Part shown: positions 8,945 to 18,706 of the stretch, in pieces | How the letters are laid out: each line of letters begins with the position of its first letter | How positions within the stretch are numbered: position 1 is the stretch's first letter | NCBI GenBank assembly: GCA_003427395.1 | Contig: BFEA01000377.1 | Location: forward strand, 487,865-513,021 | DNA: 25,157 nt | Source: Chara braunii | Lineage: Eukaryota; Streptophyta; Charophyceae; Charales; Characeae | Reading direction: 5' to 3' | Made by a program: the position numbers and the translations under genes | The notes under the pieces: generated by a model | The model's database searches: none | Told to the model about the DNA's origin: nothing | Seen by the model: only the letters and a program-made list of their open reading frames with translations

Positions 8945-9590
8945 GGAAGAGGAGGAGGAGGAGGAGGGGGAGGGGGAGGAGAAGAAGAAGAAGAAAAAGA
9001 AGAAGAGAAGTTGGAACCAGTGTCGTCCTCCTCCTTTCATCTCCACCATCATCTCTCCCCAAAATCACCTCCAACATCTCAATAATAATAATAATAAAAA
9101 AAACAGTGAGTGAATGAGCCAGAATCAATGTTCGATTGCTCCCCCTTACTGTCAGCCTAGGAAAGAGCTCTCCTGTAGCTCCTGTCACCCTCCTTCGACC
9201 TTGGTATGGCTACTGGCTATTGTGGAACATCCAAGGTAACCCGGATGTTCAAAGGACAACGCAAATATTCTCATGCCCTTTCGGTCACCTGCCACCAATG
9301 AATTCCATGTCCAATCAGCACCCCTTTGAGGACCTACTTGATGCAGTGCCAACCATGAGCATGAAGATGCAAGTCTACCATAGCCGAAGGTGGGTCTTCT
9401 TGTCACTTGCCACCTCCCTCCGCCTTCCTCAACCTTTACAGCTCCATAGCACGATTAGAGGTCCTCCATAGCCTAGTAGCTACCTCTACCTCTTCCTAGT
9501 GTTCCATAGCCATGGAGGGATTCTCCTTCACCCTTCAGGTCCATCTTCTACCTCCAAGAGCTCCACCAACGTGGCACGGTTCAGCAAAGG
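8945..9590 (+). repeat. Dispersed repeat family C, copy C2
   Basis: It shares ordered blocks with 2121-2850. It has a GAG/GAA purine tract (8945-9010), an ATAATAAT stretch (9080-9098), 'CCAGAATCAATGTTCGAT' and 'CCCTTACTGTCAGCC' (9119-9160), 'GGATGTTCAAAGGACAACGC' (9243-9262), 'AAGATGCAAGTCTACCATAG' (9364-9383) and 'CTACCTCCAAGAGCTCCACC' (9549-9568). It sits inside element 1 between RNase H and the integrase C terminus, where the integrase zinc finger and core should be. It may be a nested insertion or the result of a rearrangement. Confidence 0.6.
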
Positions 9591-9792
9591 AAGTGACAGA
9601 CTTATCCTGGGGACATTGGAGCTCAGAATTGAAGTTCCTAGCAAATGGTCAGCAACAGGGATTCCTGCTTTACTAGTGAGATGTGGGGCAGCTTGATGGA
9701 GTTTGTTGGTACAGAACTCAAGCTGAGTTTTGCTGATCACCCCCGAACAGAGAGGCAAACTGTGCGTAAGAACTGCACCGTTCAGCATGTGC
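9591..9792. other. Unassigned spacer inside element 1
   Basis: No domain recognised. It contains 'CCCGAACAGAGAGGC' near 9741, related to the GAACAGAC word found at 3849-3970. Confidence 0.35.
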
Positions 9793-9928
9793 TGCCACCT
9801 GAACAGACGCGATCAGATTGATTCAGACCAGAAACTGACTGAGGTGGAGAGTGTCTGCAATGCCACCTGAACAGACGCGATCAGATTGATTCAGACCAGA
9901 AACTGACTGAGGTGGAGAGTGTCTGCAA
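9793..9928. repeat. Perfect 68-bp tandem duplication
   Basis: The 68 bases at 9793-9860, starting TGCCACCTGAACAGACGCGA, are repeated without a mismatch at 9861-9928. The unit contains GAACAGAC. It lies 34 bases before the integrase C-terminal relic. Confidence 0.97.
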
Positions 9929-9962
9929 CTCCTCAGTACACCCGACCACCTAATTAGTAATT

Positions 9963-10454
9963 TCACTTCATCTTGGATGGAAGCCGCGTATACCGGTTAA
10001 CGTCTTGGTTCCAGATAGGCAGCCGAAGTATCCTCCTGGAAAAAGAGAGTTCACCAAGCAGTTCGCTGATGAACTGCGACAGACAATCAGGGATATGCAG
10101 AAGTTGCAAGAATCTATGCCTGCTGAAGCCAATCAACACCACAGACCTTCTGTATTCCAAGAGAGAGAACTTGTCCGGGTCACCAGAAAACTTCTGTCGA
10201 AGAGGTGTGGGCCTTCTTACCTGATTGATTTGCCACTCCACCTGAGAACTCACCCTGTTTTCCATGGTTCCAAATTGATGCTGTACTTGCCTTCCAAGCT
10301 CAATGGTGGACGAAGTATGCATCCATCCACCATGGATGGAAGGTCAGATGCGGAGAAGAACATCATTTCAACTGAAGCCTTCCTTCTCCGTGTCACCACG
10401 AAGCTCGGACTATATCATCATCCCAAGCATGGATGTCTGGCATGTAGTCATTGA
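9963..10454 (+). pseudogene. Element 1 integrase C-terminal domain
   Basis: Frame 3 is open from about 9963 to 10454. 'LGWKPRIPVNVLV' matches the end of the integrase core. Next comes a helical stretch ('FADELRQTIRDMQKLQESM'), then 'ANQHHRPSVFQERELVRV' and 'GPSYLIDLPLHLRTHPVFHG', which match the Ty3/gypsy integrase C-terminal pattern (the F..GD.V position, then Y.L.LP....HPVFH). The G-D of the usual FxxGDxV is changed. No chromodomain can be recognised after 10340. This is the longest uninterrupted coding relic in element 1. Confidence 0.8.
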
Positions 10455-10545
10455 GGGGTGCAGCGCGTGTATAAACATAGGAATTCACTGATTGTTGATC
10501 ATCGTTATGTATGGAGACCCAGAGGGAGGCCAAGCAATATTTGCA

Positions 10546-10561
10546 TATATATATATATATT
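10546..10561. repeat. AT dinucleotide run
   Basis: About eight TA units lie just before the first 88-bp direct repeat in the 3' untranslated part of element 1. Confidence 0.9.
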
Positions 10562-10854
10562 TGTTGCAGATTATGAGAGCAGCCTACAACAGCAAAGGAG
10601 AAGGAGACAATTACTACAGCTACAGTTACTCTATATATTGTATACTAGTCCCTCGTTTGCTGTCCTCTTCTCCCTCTCTACCTATGGTTTACCGGGCAGC
10701 TCTGTTTGACGATATATATAGAGCCAAGGTCCAATACTATCTGGAAGAGGAAGATGGCACCCCGAATTGTTGCGGATCATGAGAGCAGCCTCCAACAGCA
10801 AAGGAGAAGGAGACAATGACTACAGCTACAGTTACTCTTTACATTGTATACTAG
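10561..10854. repeat. 88-bp direct repeat pair before the polypurine tract
   Basis: Bases 10561-10648 and 10767-10854 are the same 88-bp unit, offset 206 bp, with six mismatches. The unit includes 'GAGAGCAGCC', 'CAACAGCAAAGGAGAAGGAG' and ends in 'TTGTATACTAG'. The pair lies between the integrase end and the 3' LTR. Confidence 0.93.
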
Positions 10855-10922
10855 ACTAGATGTCTGTATATATTGTACTGTACAGGGAGTCCAATTTGTA
10901 TATACTCAAGAGACGTCAAACT

Positions 10923-10935
10923 GATTTGGAGGGAG
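10923..10935 (+). other. Candidate polypurine tract of element 1
   Basis: 'GATTTGGAGGGAG' directly precedes the TG start of the right LTR. It is the expected position and composition for the plus-strand primer of a Ty3/gypsy element. Confidence 0.6.
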
Positions 10936-11210
10936 TGTTGGGCTCATGCGGGATTTAAAGTTTAAAACCAAGACCTGGCCCAAGTGTGAAGCAATTGCAA
11001 GTTGTTTTTATTTTGTTGTTTCTCAAGTTGCTGCCAGCCAGATTCTAACCTAGAACCTACAAGTACGACTGGATGCCTATTGACACGTAGGACTCTGTAG
11101 GACCTAGACATCTAGAACTTGCTAGAGCCTGGTAGGATCTCGTAGGCTCAGGCCATTCGACTTGATAAACGCAGCCAGTTAGAAGCAGACTTCAGTAGTT
11201 TCCAGTTCAT
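10936..11210 (+). repeat. 3' LTR of element 1
   Basis: It starts TGTTGGGCTC after a purine tract and aligns with 5609-5885. It is better preserved at its left edge than the 5' copy. Its right edge is uncertain because the similarity fades near 11210. The following 250 bases could be the remaining R/U5 part that the 5' copy has lost. Confidence 0.75.
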
Positions 11211-12690
11211 GAATTTTGCGGAGTGACGAGAAGGACCAGCACTATTTTTTTGGCAGCTGAAGGAGCGAACCTGGGCGCAGCCATAGCCAGTGTGTTCTGG
11301 CTCTATACTGGTGCCAAGTTAACATAACCTTTTCTCGTGTTTATCCATTATGTTGCTGTGATTCTTTGGTACGAACTTGGTGTATTGCTTCATACCAGTT
11401 GTAATTTTCACGATTTGTCTTCAATTCAGTTTGTCTACGGGATGTTCATGGGAAGAAATTGAAGCTTCGTAAATTCCTAACAGGTATCCCCTTTTCTAAA
11501 TAAATACGTTGAAATGAAGCCGCAGTCTTTGTTGGGCAGTCCGAAGTTGAGAGTGAGATTTATCTGCATGATGCCCACTTATGAGTTCAGCTGGCACACA
11601 GTTCAGGAGTTCAAACTATGTTCAAAATATGGTGAATGTTGGCAAAGCTCAGAGAACTGCAGTCGCTGGACGTGGAGGTATGACTCTTCAACCTGTATTA
11701 CAGTACCATTGCTATGTGCACCGCATCTGATCAAGCCTCTTCGAAGAACCTGTAGCTATGCACATCAGGCCCTGGATACCTTTGGGCCATGGTTACCTTT
11801 TGTATATTGTGGTTGAAAGGATTTCACGCTGTCAGACCCACAGTCGTGGTCCCAGAGTCCCAATTGGTCCCGGTCCCAGGCTGTCCTGGTAGGCCGAGTC
11901 CTAGGGTCCGCAGGTTGAAGCGTTGTAGTCGGTAGGAGTCGGATACCGAAATGTCGCAAGTAGGTAAAAGTCCGCAGGCGACCGGTACCAGTCCAATTTT
12001 GCAGCAGCATCCCAAGAAAGTCTGGGGACTTCTGGAACACCAATTTTGGCAAGCAGAGGCTGCGGGCGACTGGTGCATACAGTCAACTGTAGCTATTAAT
12101 AGCTGCTACAGTGCCAAGGCCAACACAATGTTCATTTGCAAAGTTGCGGAAGCGGTGCTGGTTGCTAGTGCGATCACGTGACCTGGACTGTGGAAGGCGC
12201 TGGGGGAGAAGCAAGCGCCCTGGTGGTGGAAGTCAGCCATAGATAGGGTTAGAGGAAGAGGAAGACGGCGGCCATAGCCGCAGAAGTTCTGAGTGACATA
12301 CCTCTGTGCATTCAGGGTAGATCTTAGGCGAGACACGGGGGGTCGAGCAATACACGACTAGAGAGAGAGAGAAGAGACAGACAACGAGAAGAGGGAGAGG
12401 GAGTCAGACACTGAGGGAGGGGGAGTCGAGTACCTACCTGTGTCGGAGTGCAGCATTGGATTGCGGTCACTGCCGCTGGATACTGGAACTCTCCAATTGT
12501 ATTATACCATATTTTTGAGTGGAAATTCTTCAGGCGCTGATTTGTGTGTTATCTCTCGGGTGTGGTGTGAACTTTCATGTGAATGTTGTCGTCATGCATG
12601 TTTGAGTTGGGTTGTCATTGAGTGGTTGATTATCTCTGGCCCAGAGGTATCTTCAGAGGACCCACTGTAATGCACATGGAGGCCATGGTG
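11211..12690. other. Unassigned DNA, possibly LTR end then unknown repeats
   Basis: An open frame of 100 codons (11514-11816) has no recognisable domain and no splice context I trust. Bases 11820-11960 repeat short GTCC/GTCCC words. 12360-12425 is a purine-rich run (GAGAG and GGGAGTC words). No confident gene. Confidence 0.4.
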
Positions 12691-12695
12691 ACCTT

Positions 12696-12777
12696 GCCCG
12701 TGGTTATCTTCTGTATACTCTGGTTAACCTCATCTAAAGACTCACTGGTAATATGCATATAGCCCGTGGTTATCTTC
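12696..12777. repeat. Direct repeat of a 16-bp word
   Basis: 'GCCCGTGGTTATCTTC' occurs at 12696-12711 and 12762-12777, 66 bp apart. Nearby 'ATATGCATA' words also recur (12751, 12842). A weaker version of the context lies near 11788 ('GCCATGGTTACCTTTTGTAT'). Confidence 0.8.
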
Positions 12778-13059
12778 AGGGCAAAGTTACCTTTTAGCGT
12801 TACCTTTGGACCAAAGGTTACGTCTCCTGGGGACCTCCCGGTATATGCATACAGGGTGGGCCGTTTTTCAGTCTGTGGTTGATTTCGGTGCAATGCTGCA
12901 CAGTTGGGCAAAAGTGTACCCGGGCCAGATTTGCGGGGTTGGCCTGCAGGTGCTGGTGGTTTAAACACTCCAGTGCTTGGGACCCTTCCTTTGTCCTCTG
13001 CAGCCTTTGACTGCGTTCATGTTTAACCGTGCACAAGCAGGCCCGTACATCAGAGGTTG

Positions 13060-14015
13060 ACATTGGGTGGCCGTGACCCGACCCGACCGTACCCAGCCGT
13101 ACTCGACAGTTGTGGACGGGTGCGGGTATGGCATGATTAGTATGCACCGGGGCAGTTGGGTTTGGAAATCTGAGGGGGGGATATGGCTGGGGCAGGGAAC
13201 TGTAGGGTGGGTGGGGCTGGGTTTTGACACAGTGCCTGTACGGTTACGGCCGGGCAAAGGTTTGCCTTGGTTCCGGGTACGGCTGGGTAGAGGTTTCGCA
13301 ATGGGTGACCCGAGGCCTGCAGGCATACCAGGCATATTTGGCAAGCCTAGGTAGTATTAGGGCCAGTCCTGACCCTTTTTCTTCACTAGGAAATAGTGGT
13401 ACTAGTGGGGCGTGCCCCTAGTATAAATTTGTCTCTGGGCGTCTGTCATTCGTCTTAGGGCCGAGGTAGTACTAGTGTCAGACCATACTATTAATTTGGC
13501 CTGGCCCCAATCGTTTCATCCTAGGGAATACGACACTCACTAATAGGCTCTGGCCATAATTGCGGTCAGATCTATCGAAATCTGGCTGTAGTTGCGGCCA
13601 AATGTAGACAAGAAAGTATCAATGTGAGTATCCCCAGCCACTGGTCCACTGCCGGCGCCAAAATTTGAAGCGGAAATTTGTGGATGGAAGCTAAGGCATC
13701 CGACATTTAAGGCCTAAGCTTTAAATAAAGATAAAAGGGAAGACTAAGCCTGGTTGGAAAATTTTCGGCACAGGTACGGCTGGGCACGGGTGGATGGATA
13801 CTAGGTTCGGGTGTGGCTGGATGCGCGTGAAGGGAAATTTGGCCTGGGTGTGGCTGGGTATGGGTAGACAATTCTTAAATCACCCTTGGTGGGCTGGGTA
13901 CGGGTAGAAAAATTTTTAAATTAGCGTGGGTGGGCTGGGTCTGGGTAAAAATAATAGTGTTTACATGGGTCCGGCTAGATATGATACATCAAGGCTTGGG
14001 TTGGGTCGGATATGG
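13060..14015. repeat. G-rich minisatellite (GGCTGGGTA core) in two blocks
   Basis: A core like GGCTGGGTACGGGTA recurs about every 37-41 bp at 13778, 13814, 13852, 13892, 13933 and 13972, and at slightly shorter spacing at 13185, 13215, 13248 and 13281. Unit ends often carry an AAATTTTTAAAT-like stretch. The blocks 13060-13340 and 13770-14015 are split by about 430 bp of different sequence. The G runs could form quadruplexes. Long frames here are repeat artefacts. Confidence 0.75.
13400..13423. other. Hairpin in the minisatellite interruption
   Basis: 'GGGGCGTGCCCC' flanked by TACTAGT and TAGTA makes a 5-bp GC stem extended by an AT stem with a one-base bulge. No role is assigned. Confidence 0.45.
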
Positions 14016-14332
14016 GTAGGAAAAAAAAAGGTTTTGCGACCTCTGCCGGCGTACATCCCTGAAAGGCCGGTGTGTTAATGGGCGCACCTTGCCCGAGTAT
14101 GATGCATGGTAAACTGCGCTTGGTCTGCACGTGGATGCTGGGATGTCCGGGTTCATGCTGCCCGTTGCGCATGCGCAACACAGCTGAAGACTTTATGCTC
14201 TATCCGTACTTGTGGCACACCCGTGCGGTTCACAGATGGGTGATGCACAACCACTGCGCGCACAGGTGTGGTACACGGGGCTGCGCGCCACAAGATCACG
14301 AAAAGCTGTGTTTGAGAACACAGCACACCCTC

Positions 14333-14540
14333 ATCATGACTGTACCTGACCTGGAAGATAGCTTGTATACATTCAGAGAGAGAGAGAGAGGAAGAGGGTT
14401 GTAATGACCACTTCAGGGGTCGTGGAGCTTACTTAGCATTTTGTGCAGAGGCTCCTTGTCATTATCAGCGAAAACACAACAACCCATCATCATGATTGCC
14501 TTGGGTCTGAAAGATAGCTTTGTATGCATTGAGATAGCAA
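14333..14540. repeat. Diverged direct repeat with GA microsatellite
   Basis: 'CATCATGACTG...CTGGAAGATAGCTTGTATACATT' (14333-14380) recurs as 'CATCATGATTG...CTGAAAGATAGCTTTGTATGCATT' (14489-14532), about 156 bp apart. The first copy runs into a GA repeat (14376-14395), the second into CA-rich DNA. Confidence 0.75.
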
Positions 14541-14892
14541 CACATACACACACTGCTGTTGATCGCGGCCCCAATTTTTTCTTTTCTTGTCATCGACACT
14601 CGATTGTATTATTTTATGAGGGGAGGGGTGGGGCATGCTACCACACCTCGCCCTTCCTCTTTTTAACAACACGGCAGGCGTGCACATGGGCGCATGTGCG
14701 CTTTTGCATGCATTATGTGTGCCACAAGTATGGTTCTATGCAATTGAAAATTGGAGAAGCAAGCATGCAAATAGCAGCAAGGTCTTGCACAGTCTTACTG
14801 AAGGGGTTTGGATTTTGGAGAGAACTTGGACTAACTTCAGGAAGAGGGGAAACATGAGAACGGTGATTACAAAATATCCAACCAGTGGACCA

Positions 14893-14960
14893 ACTGGCCT
14901 AGCTCAGTTGGTACACCAATGAGCTGTTGAAATACAGATCTGAGCTTGAATCCATGTGAA
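14893..14960 (+). other. tRNA-like Pol III promoter (degenerate tRNA or SINE head)
   Basis: 'TAGCTCAGTTGG' at 14900-14911 is a perfect A box. 'AGCTTGAATCC' at 14943-14953 is a B box with about three departures from consensus, at normal spacing. The D stem can pair GCTC with GAGC, but only with an over-long loop, and no anticodon or T stem forms. It is therefore not a working tRNA. It could be a SINE head, but no tail repeat is seen after it. Confidence 0.45.
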
Positions 14961-16764
14961 ATTAGATACATGAAAAGAATGATTCTGAATTGCAAAGCAT
15001 GAGGCCCTCGGCCTAGGCTGGCAGGGGCCCGTGCCCGCCGGGAACTGTCTGCGCCTGCCCCAAGTGAAGGCGGGCACCCTGAAAAATCGACGAGGCCTTT
15101 CTGAGGCTGATGTGACTTCTGTGTTCTGCTCCTGCTTATTTGGTGTGTCTCGTGATGCAATCTCAGTTCGTGCACATGGTTATCGGGATTTCTATAGGAA
15201 TGATGCAATTTGGCTTCTGTCATTCGCATTCCTCATTTTCCTTGCAGAATTATCTGGGAATAGATAAAAAGGAAAAGGTATCCAACAAGCGGAGAAGCCA
15301 TATTCTTGGACAGTCGTGTGTCATCTGATGAGAAAAAGAGTCCGCGTGAAACCATTGTCTTCTCCAGTACAGTCTTTTAAGAGGAAAGGAAGTATGAAAG
15401 GAGTCCTTGCCTAATTCGATTTCTCTCATCTTTTACACAAAACATGGACAAATCCCCACAGGAGATGATTATGAGCTGTGCTGGATGGTCATGTCAACCA
15501 CAAGAGAGATGCCAAGCGTGGAGATTTTGGAGAACAAGAGAGAAGGAAAAAAACAGAAGAGACCTCAGAAAACCGATTTTAAAGTCCTAACCATCTCTGC
15601 ATCCAAAGCTACTCTTGTTTTCCCTTTCTGGGTGGCAGTGATTTCACCATCATCGCATAAATTTGGAACTGCATGATGTTTTTCCACCAACCCGACCAAA
15701 GACCGATTGCTGCATGGACATTTCAGTGTTTTGCAATCGTTCTTCTTTCTGCGGGCATACCCTATCGGACTTTTCTCAACGGAATCTGGCTGTAATTTCT
15801 GTCAGATACATGCAGAGAAGTCGTAGTGTAACTGTGCCCTCATTCTCCGCCCTCCTTTTCTGAGTTGCTTCCAGAAGTAATTCTGTATGAATTTGATATC
15901 AAAGGATAACCACAATGGTAACCAGAGTTAGCACAATTGTAGGTGGGACAATGACTGGAGGTTCCACATGATGACCATATTGTGTGTCTGCTTGGACAGG
16001 AGGGATGGCATATTGCAGAGAAATTCCGTGCACCATGCATCGCAGCTTCGCCGTACCTGATTCCATACAGGTAGGCAGACTTCTCCAAAGCAAGGTGGAT
16101 CACCACCCCTCACACAGTTTCCTGATTTACTTGGTGATTTACCCCTTCTGAAAAACACAATCTGATGTGATGTATGATCGATTTTCTGATGTTTTTCGTA
16201 TTGGTTTGTTTCGTTTCCGGATTACCATGGGCACTAGTGCACCTGCATCGTTCGAGCGGCAGTTCAGAAAATACCATCCACATTTGTATAGACGCTTGAA
16301 GAATGCGGCACGCGGAGAGGTTAGTTTGCAGATGGCTGAACCCCTTGCTTTCTCTCAGCAGCATACTGAACCCTGTGGCCTACCGTCTTGCCCTGAGCAC
16401 CGTGCACCCTAATCATGAATGTATACACGCCGTATTACATGGCACATGCCCAATCTGATACGCTCATGTTGAGCGTGTGTATTGTTCGGGCGCAGACTGT
16501 GGGGCAATCACTATTCCACAGTGAGAAGAACTATATGTGTTTGTGTGCTTGTGCCCTTGTAACATGGCTGTGCTCTTGTACGACTTGCCGAGGCGTATTG
16601 GATTGTTGCAGTCAGTGGGTGTTTTTGGAGTTGCAATCTGATGGACATAAGCGCTGCATTAAGCAATGTCATATTGTTGTTTTTTCCCCTGGGTTGATTA
16701 CACATATAACTGGGAACTTGGTTTGCGGTCGATCATATCCGCGGAAACTTCTTTTTTTCCTATA
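14961..16764. other. Unassigned non-coding DNA
   Basis: Several open frames of 60-120 codons exist on both strands (for example 15031-15267, 15407-15676, 16415-16780). None shows a domain, a convincing start context or splice-site pattern. No repeat of the families seen elsewhere in the window was found here. Confidence 0.4.
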
Positions 16765-16829
16765 TCTATACTCTTACTAAAGTGTAAGCCGAGTCTCGCA
16801 TGACATTCCCGCAAGGCCCGACCGCCACT

Positions 16830-17515
16830 GTTGGGAAATTGGCGGGACGGGGGCCTGAGCCCAAGGGAAAACATGGCGAAACGTTCAGATTTGTTGGGGC
16901 GGGGTAGGCCAGAGCGGGAACTCCCAGAAGGGCCGTTGGGCGCGTCGGGCTTTGGCTTTCCAGTCTATCGGGCCATTCGCATCCAGTCCACCCGCTGCGT
17001 GGAGACGTCAAGCGATGCACACAGATCATCGTCGAGCGCAGCTGCCGCAGCCAAGACGGAAGGCAACGACGGACGGGCGTGGAAGATGATCGAGCGGGAG
17101 GAGGAGACGGAAGTGGGAGGGAGGAGACGGAGGACAATGACGGCCGACACCGTGACGGAGGAGGACGATGGACGATGGTGTGGAAGAGGGTCGAGCGAGA
17201 GGTGGAGAGGAAAGGAGGGAGGAACAAGCATTGCACCCTGACAGCGTGGAGAGAGGGAGAGGAGAGCCGAGGGGGCGCACAGGGAGTCGAACAGCGGTGT
17301 GCATAGCGGCACGCAAAGGGGATCGAGGATCGAGTGGGAGGCGGGCAGGAAAGGGGAGCGGAGGAGAAGAACGATATCGTGGAGACAAGGGGGCAGGGAC
17401 TCGGACAACGCGAAGAGGACCGCAAGGGGGGAGGAAAGGAGGAGGGAGGAGAAGATCAGTATCATGGATAGTGCCCAGATAGCGGCGTTGACAGCAAGCG
17501 GGACGAGCAGGCTGT
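16830..17515. repeat. Purine-rich low-complexity region
   Basis: The plus strand is dominated by GGA, GAG and GAC words, giving long Ser/Pro/Arg-rich frames on the minus strand and Arg/Gly/Glu-rich frames on the plus strand. Nothing in them resembles a domain. Composition alone explains the open frames. Confidence 0.6.
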
Positions 17516-17629
17516 AAGAAGATGATGGTAACATCCTCTTTCCCTGCCTTTTTGCTATCATTTGATGATCGTTATGATCGCCACGCCGTAGATCATGATC
17601 ATGGAGTGAGGTCGGGGAAAAGTACGAGG

Positions 17630-17673
17630 GAGGAAGAATTGCACGCGGGAACAAAAGCCGAGCAAGATGAACG

Positions 17674-17766
<93 letters not shown>

Positions 17767-17767
17767 N

Positions 17768-17841
<74 letters not shown>

Positions 17842-18068
17842 TAATGACCGCGATGACGGAGTGGTATGGAAAAGGACGTGCGGGAGAAGTAGGACGGGGA
17901 GAGTGGGAGGAGAACGCGGACACGATCAGCACGTGGAAAAACCGCTGATCGGTGTGTGATGCACACTCGAGGATTGAGCAGATGACTACAACGAAAAAGG
18001 GCGGGAGACGAACTGCATGAGGGACCAGATCGGGAAGAATTGAAAGTGGAACGAAAGGCGAGCAAGAG
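17630..18068. repeat. Direct repeat flanking the microsatellite
   Basis: 'GGAAGAATTGcacgcGGGAACaAAAGcCGAGCAAGA' around 17630-17667 recurs in a diverged form at 18031-18068. The pair flanks the GATA/GA tract, so the tract sits inside a duplicated segment. Confidence 0.6.
17675..17838. repeat. (GATA)n(GA)n microsatellite with one N
   Basis: About nine GATA units (17675-17710) are followed by about 64 GA units (17711-17838). The base at 17767 is N, where the pattern predicts G. Array length is likely uncertain in the assembly. Confidence 0.98.
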
Positions 18069-18344
18069 GGCGGGATTCAGCGTTTTCTCCCATGTCACCC
18101 CCCCTCCTGCCCCCGTTATCGGTAAAAGAAGGCAGGGGCCAAGGAGAACTATGAGGCACAAATGATCACCCTCATGTCGGGGAAGGAAGGAAGATAACGC
18201 AGCAGGAGGAAGGAAGATGAGGCAGGACGAAGGTGGCAATGATGGGAGCACCGCATAATGGACCACACCCAGGAAGTTGATGCGATGGACACGGAGGAGG
18301 GAGGAGCAGGATGAGGATGGAAGGATGATAACCGCGGTCATCAT

Positions 18345-18706
18345 GAATCAAATCTTTCTCACTGCATGTTTGCACTCAGAATTTTTTTGCGCAATTCCCC
18401 AGAATGTCTGGATATTGAAAGTATGGCAATGCTCCCAATTCTTTCAATTTTTTTCCTGTTCTTCTCTGTTTTGTGACGGAAAGCTGCTTTCAGAAAGTTC
18501 TACAATGTTCCAACTTGAATATTTTTTCATTCTTTTCCTGTTGCAATCGAAAGTTTTTTTGAACTTTCAAAGCATCGTCAATTGGGGACTTTCTTTATAT
18601 CTCTCATTCCGACCGAATCTTCCTTGCAATTCATGTTTGCCTGACAATTTGTGCAAACCATTTTTCCTTCTTCTCCCTCCGTTCCCTCGGTTTCATCTTC
18701 CGACAA
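18345..18706. other. T-rich unassigned spacer
   Basis: Many TTTT runs and TTC words. A plus-strand frame to 18738 is pyrimidine-driven and has no domain. Confidence 0.4.

Larger units (their letters stand above)
5609..11210 (+). mobile_element. Degraded Ty3/gypsy LTR retrotransposon (element 1)
   Basis: The order is LTR, gag, protease, RT, RNase H, integrase, polypurine tract, LTR, which is the Ty3/gypsy order. All coding parts are broken by frameshifts, stops and deletions. The LTRs at 5609-5885 and 10936-11210 are clearly related but differ at many positions, so the insertion is old. The integrase zinc finger and core are absent; repeat C2 (8945-9590) and a 68-bp tandem duplication occupy that place. 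The outer LTR edges are approximate, and the right one may extend to about 11460. Confidence 0.85.

Noticed and set aside
11514-11816. 100-codon frame after element 1
   Set aside because: No domain, no supporting splice sites and ordinary composition. The length is expected by chance in this much DNA.
13067-13354. Gly/Trp-rich 95-codon frame
   Set aside because: It follows the GGCTGGGTA minisatellite; the repeating glycines are the repeat unit translated.
16766-17425. 219-codon minus-strand open frame
   Set aside because: It has Arg/Ser/Pro-rich composition with no recognisable fold, and it overlaps other equally long frames in the same purine-rich block.
16965-18344. 459-codon minus-strand open frame
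   Set aside because: It is Ser/Leu/Pro low complexity produced by purine-rich DNA and the GA microsatellite, and it runs through an N. There is no domain, and its parts match repeat composition only.
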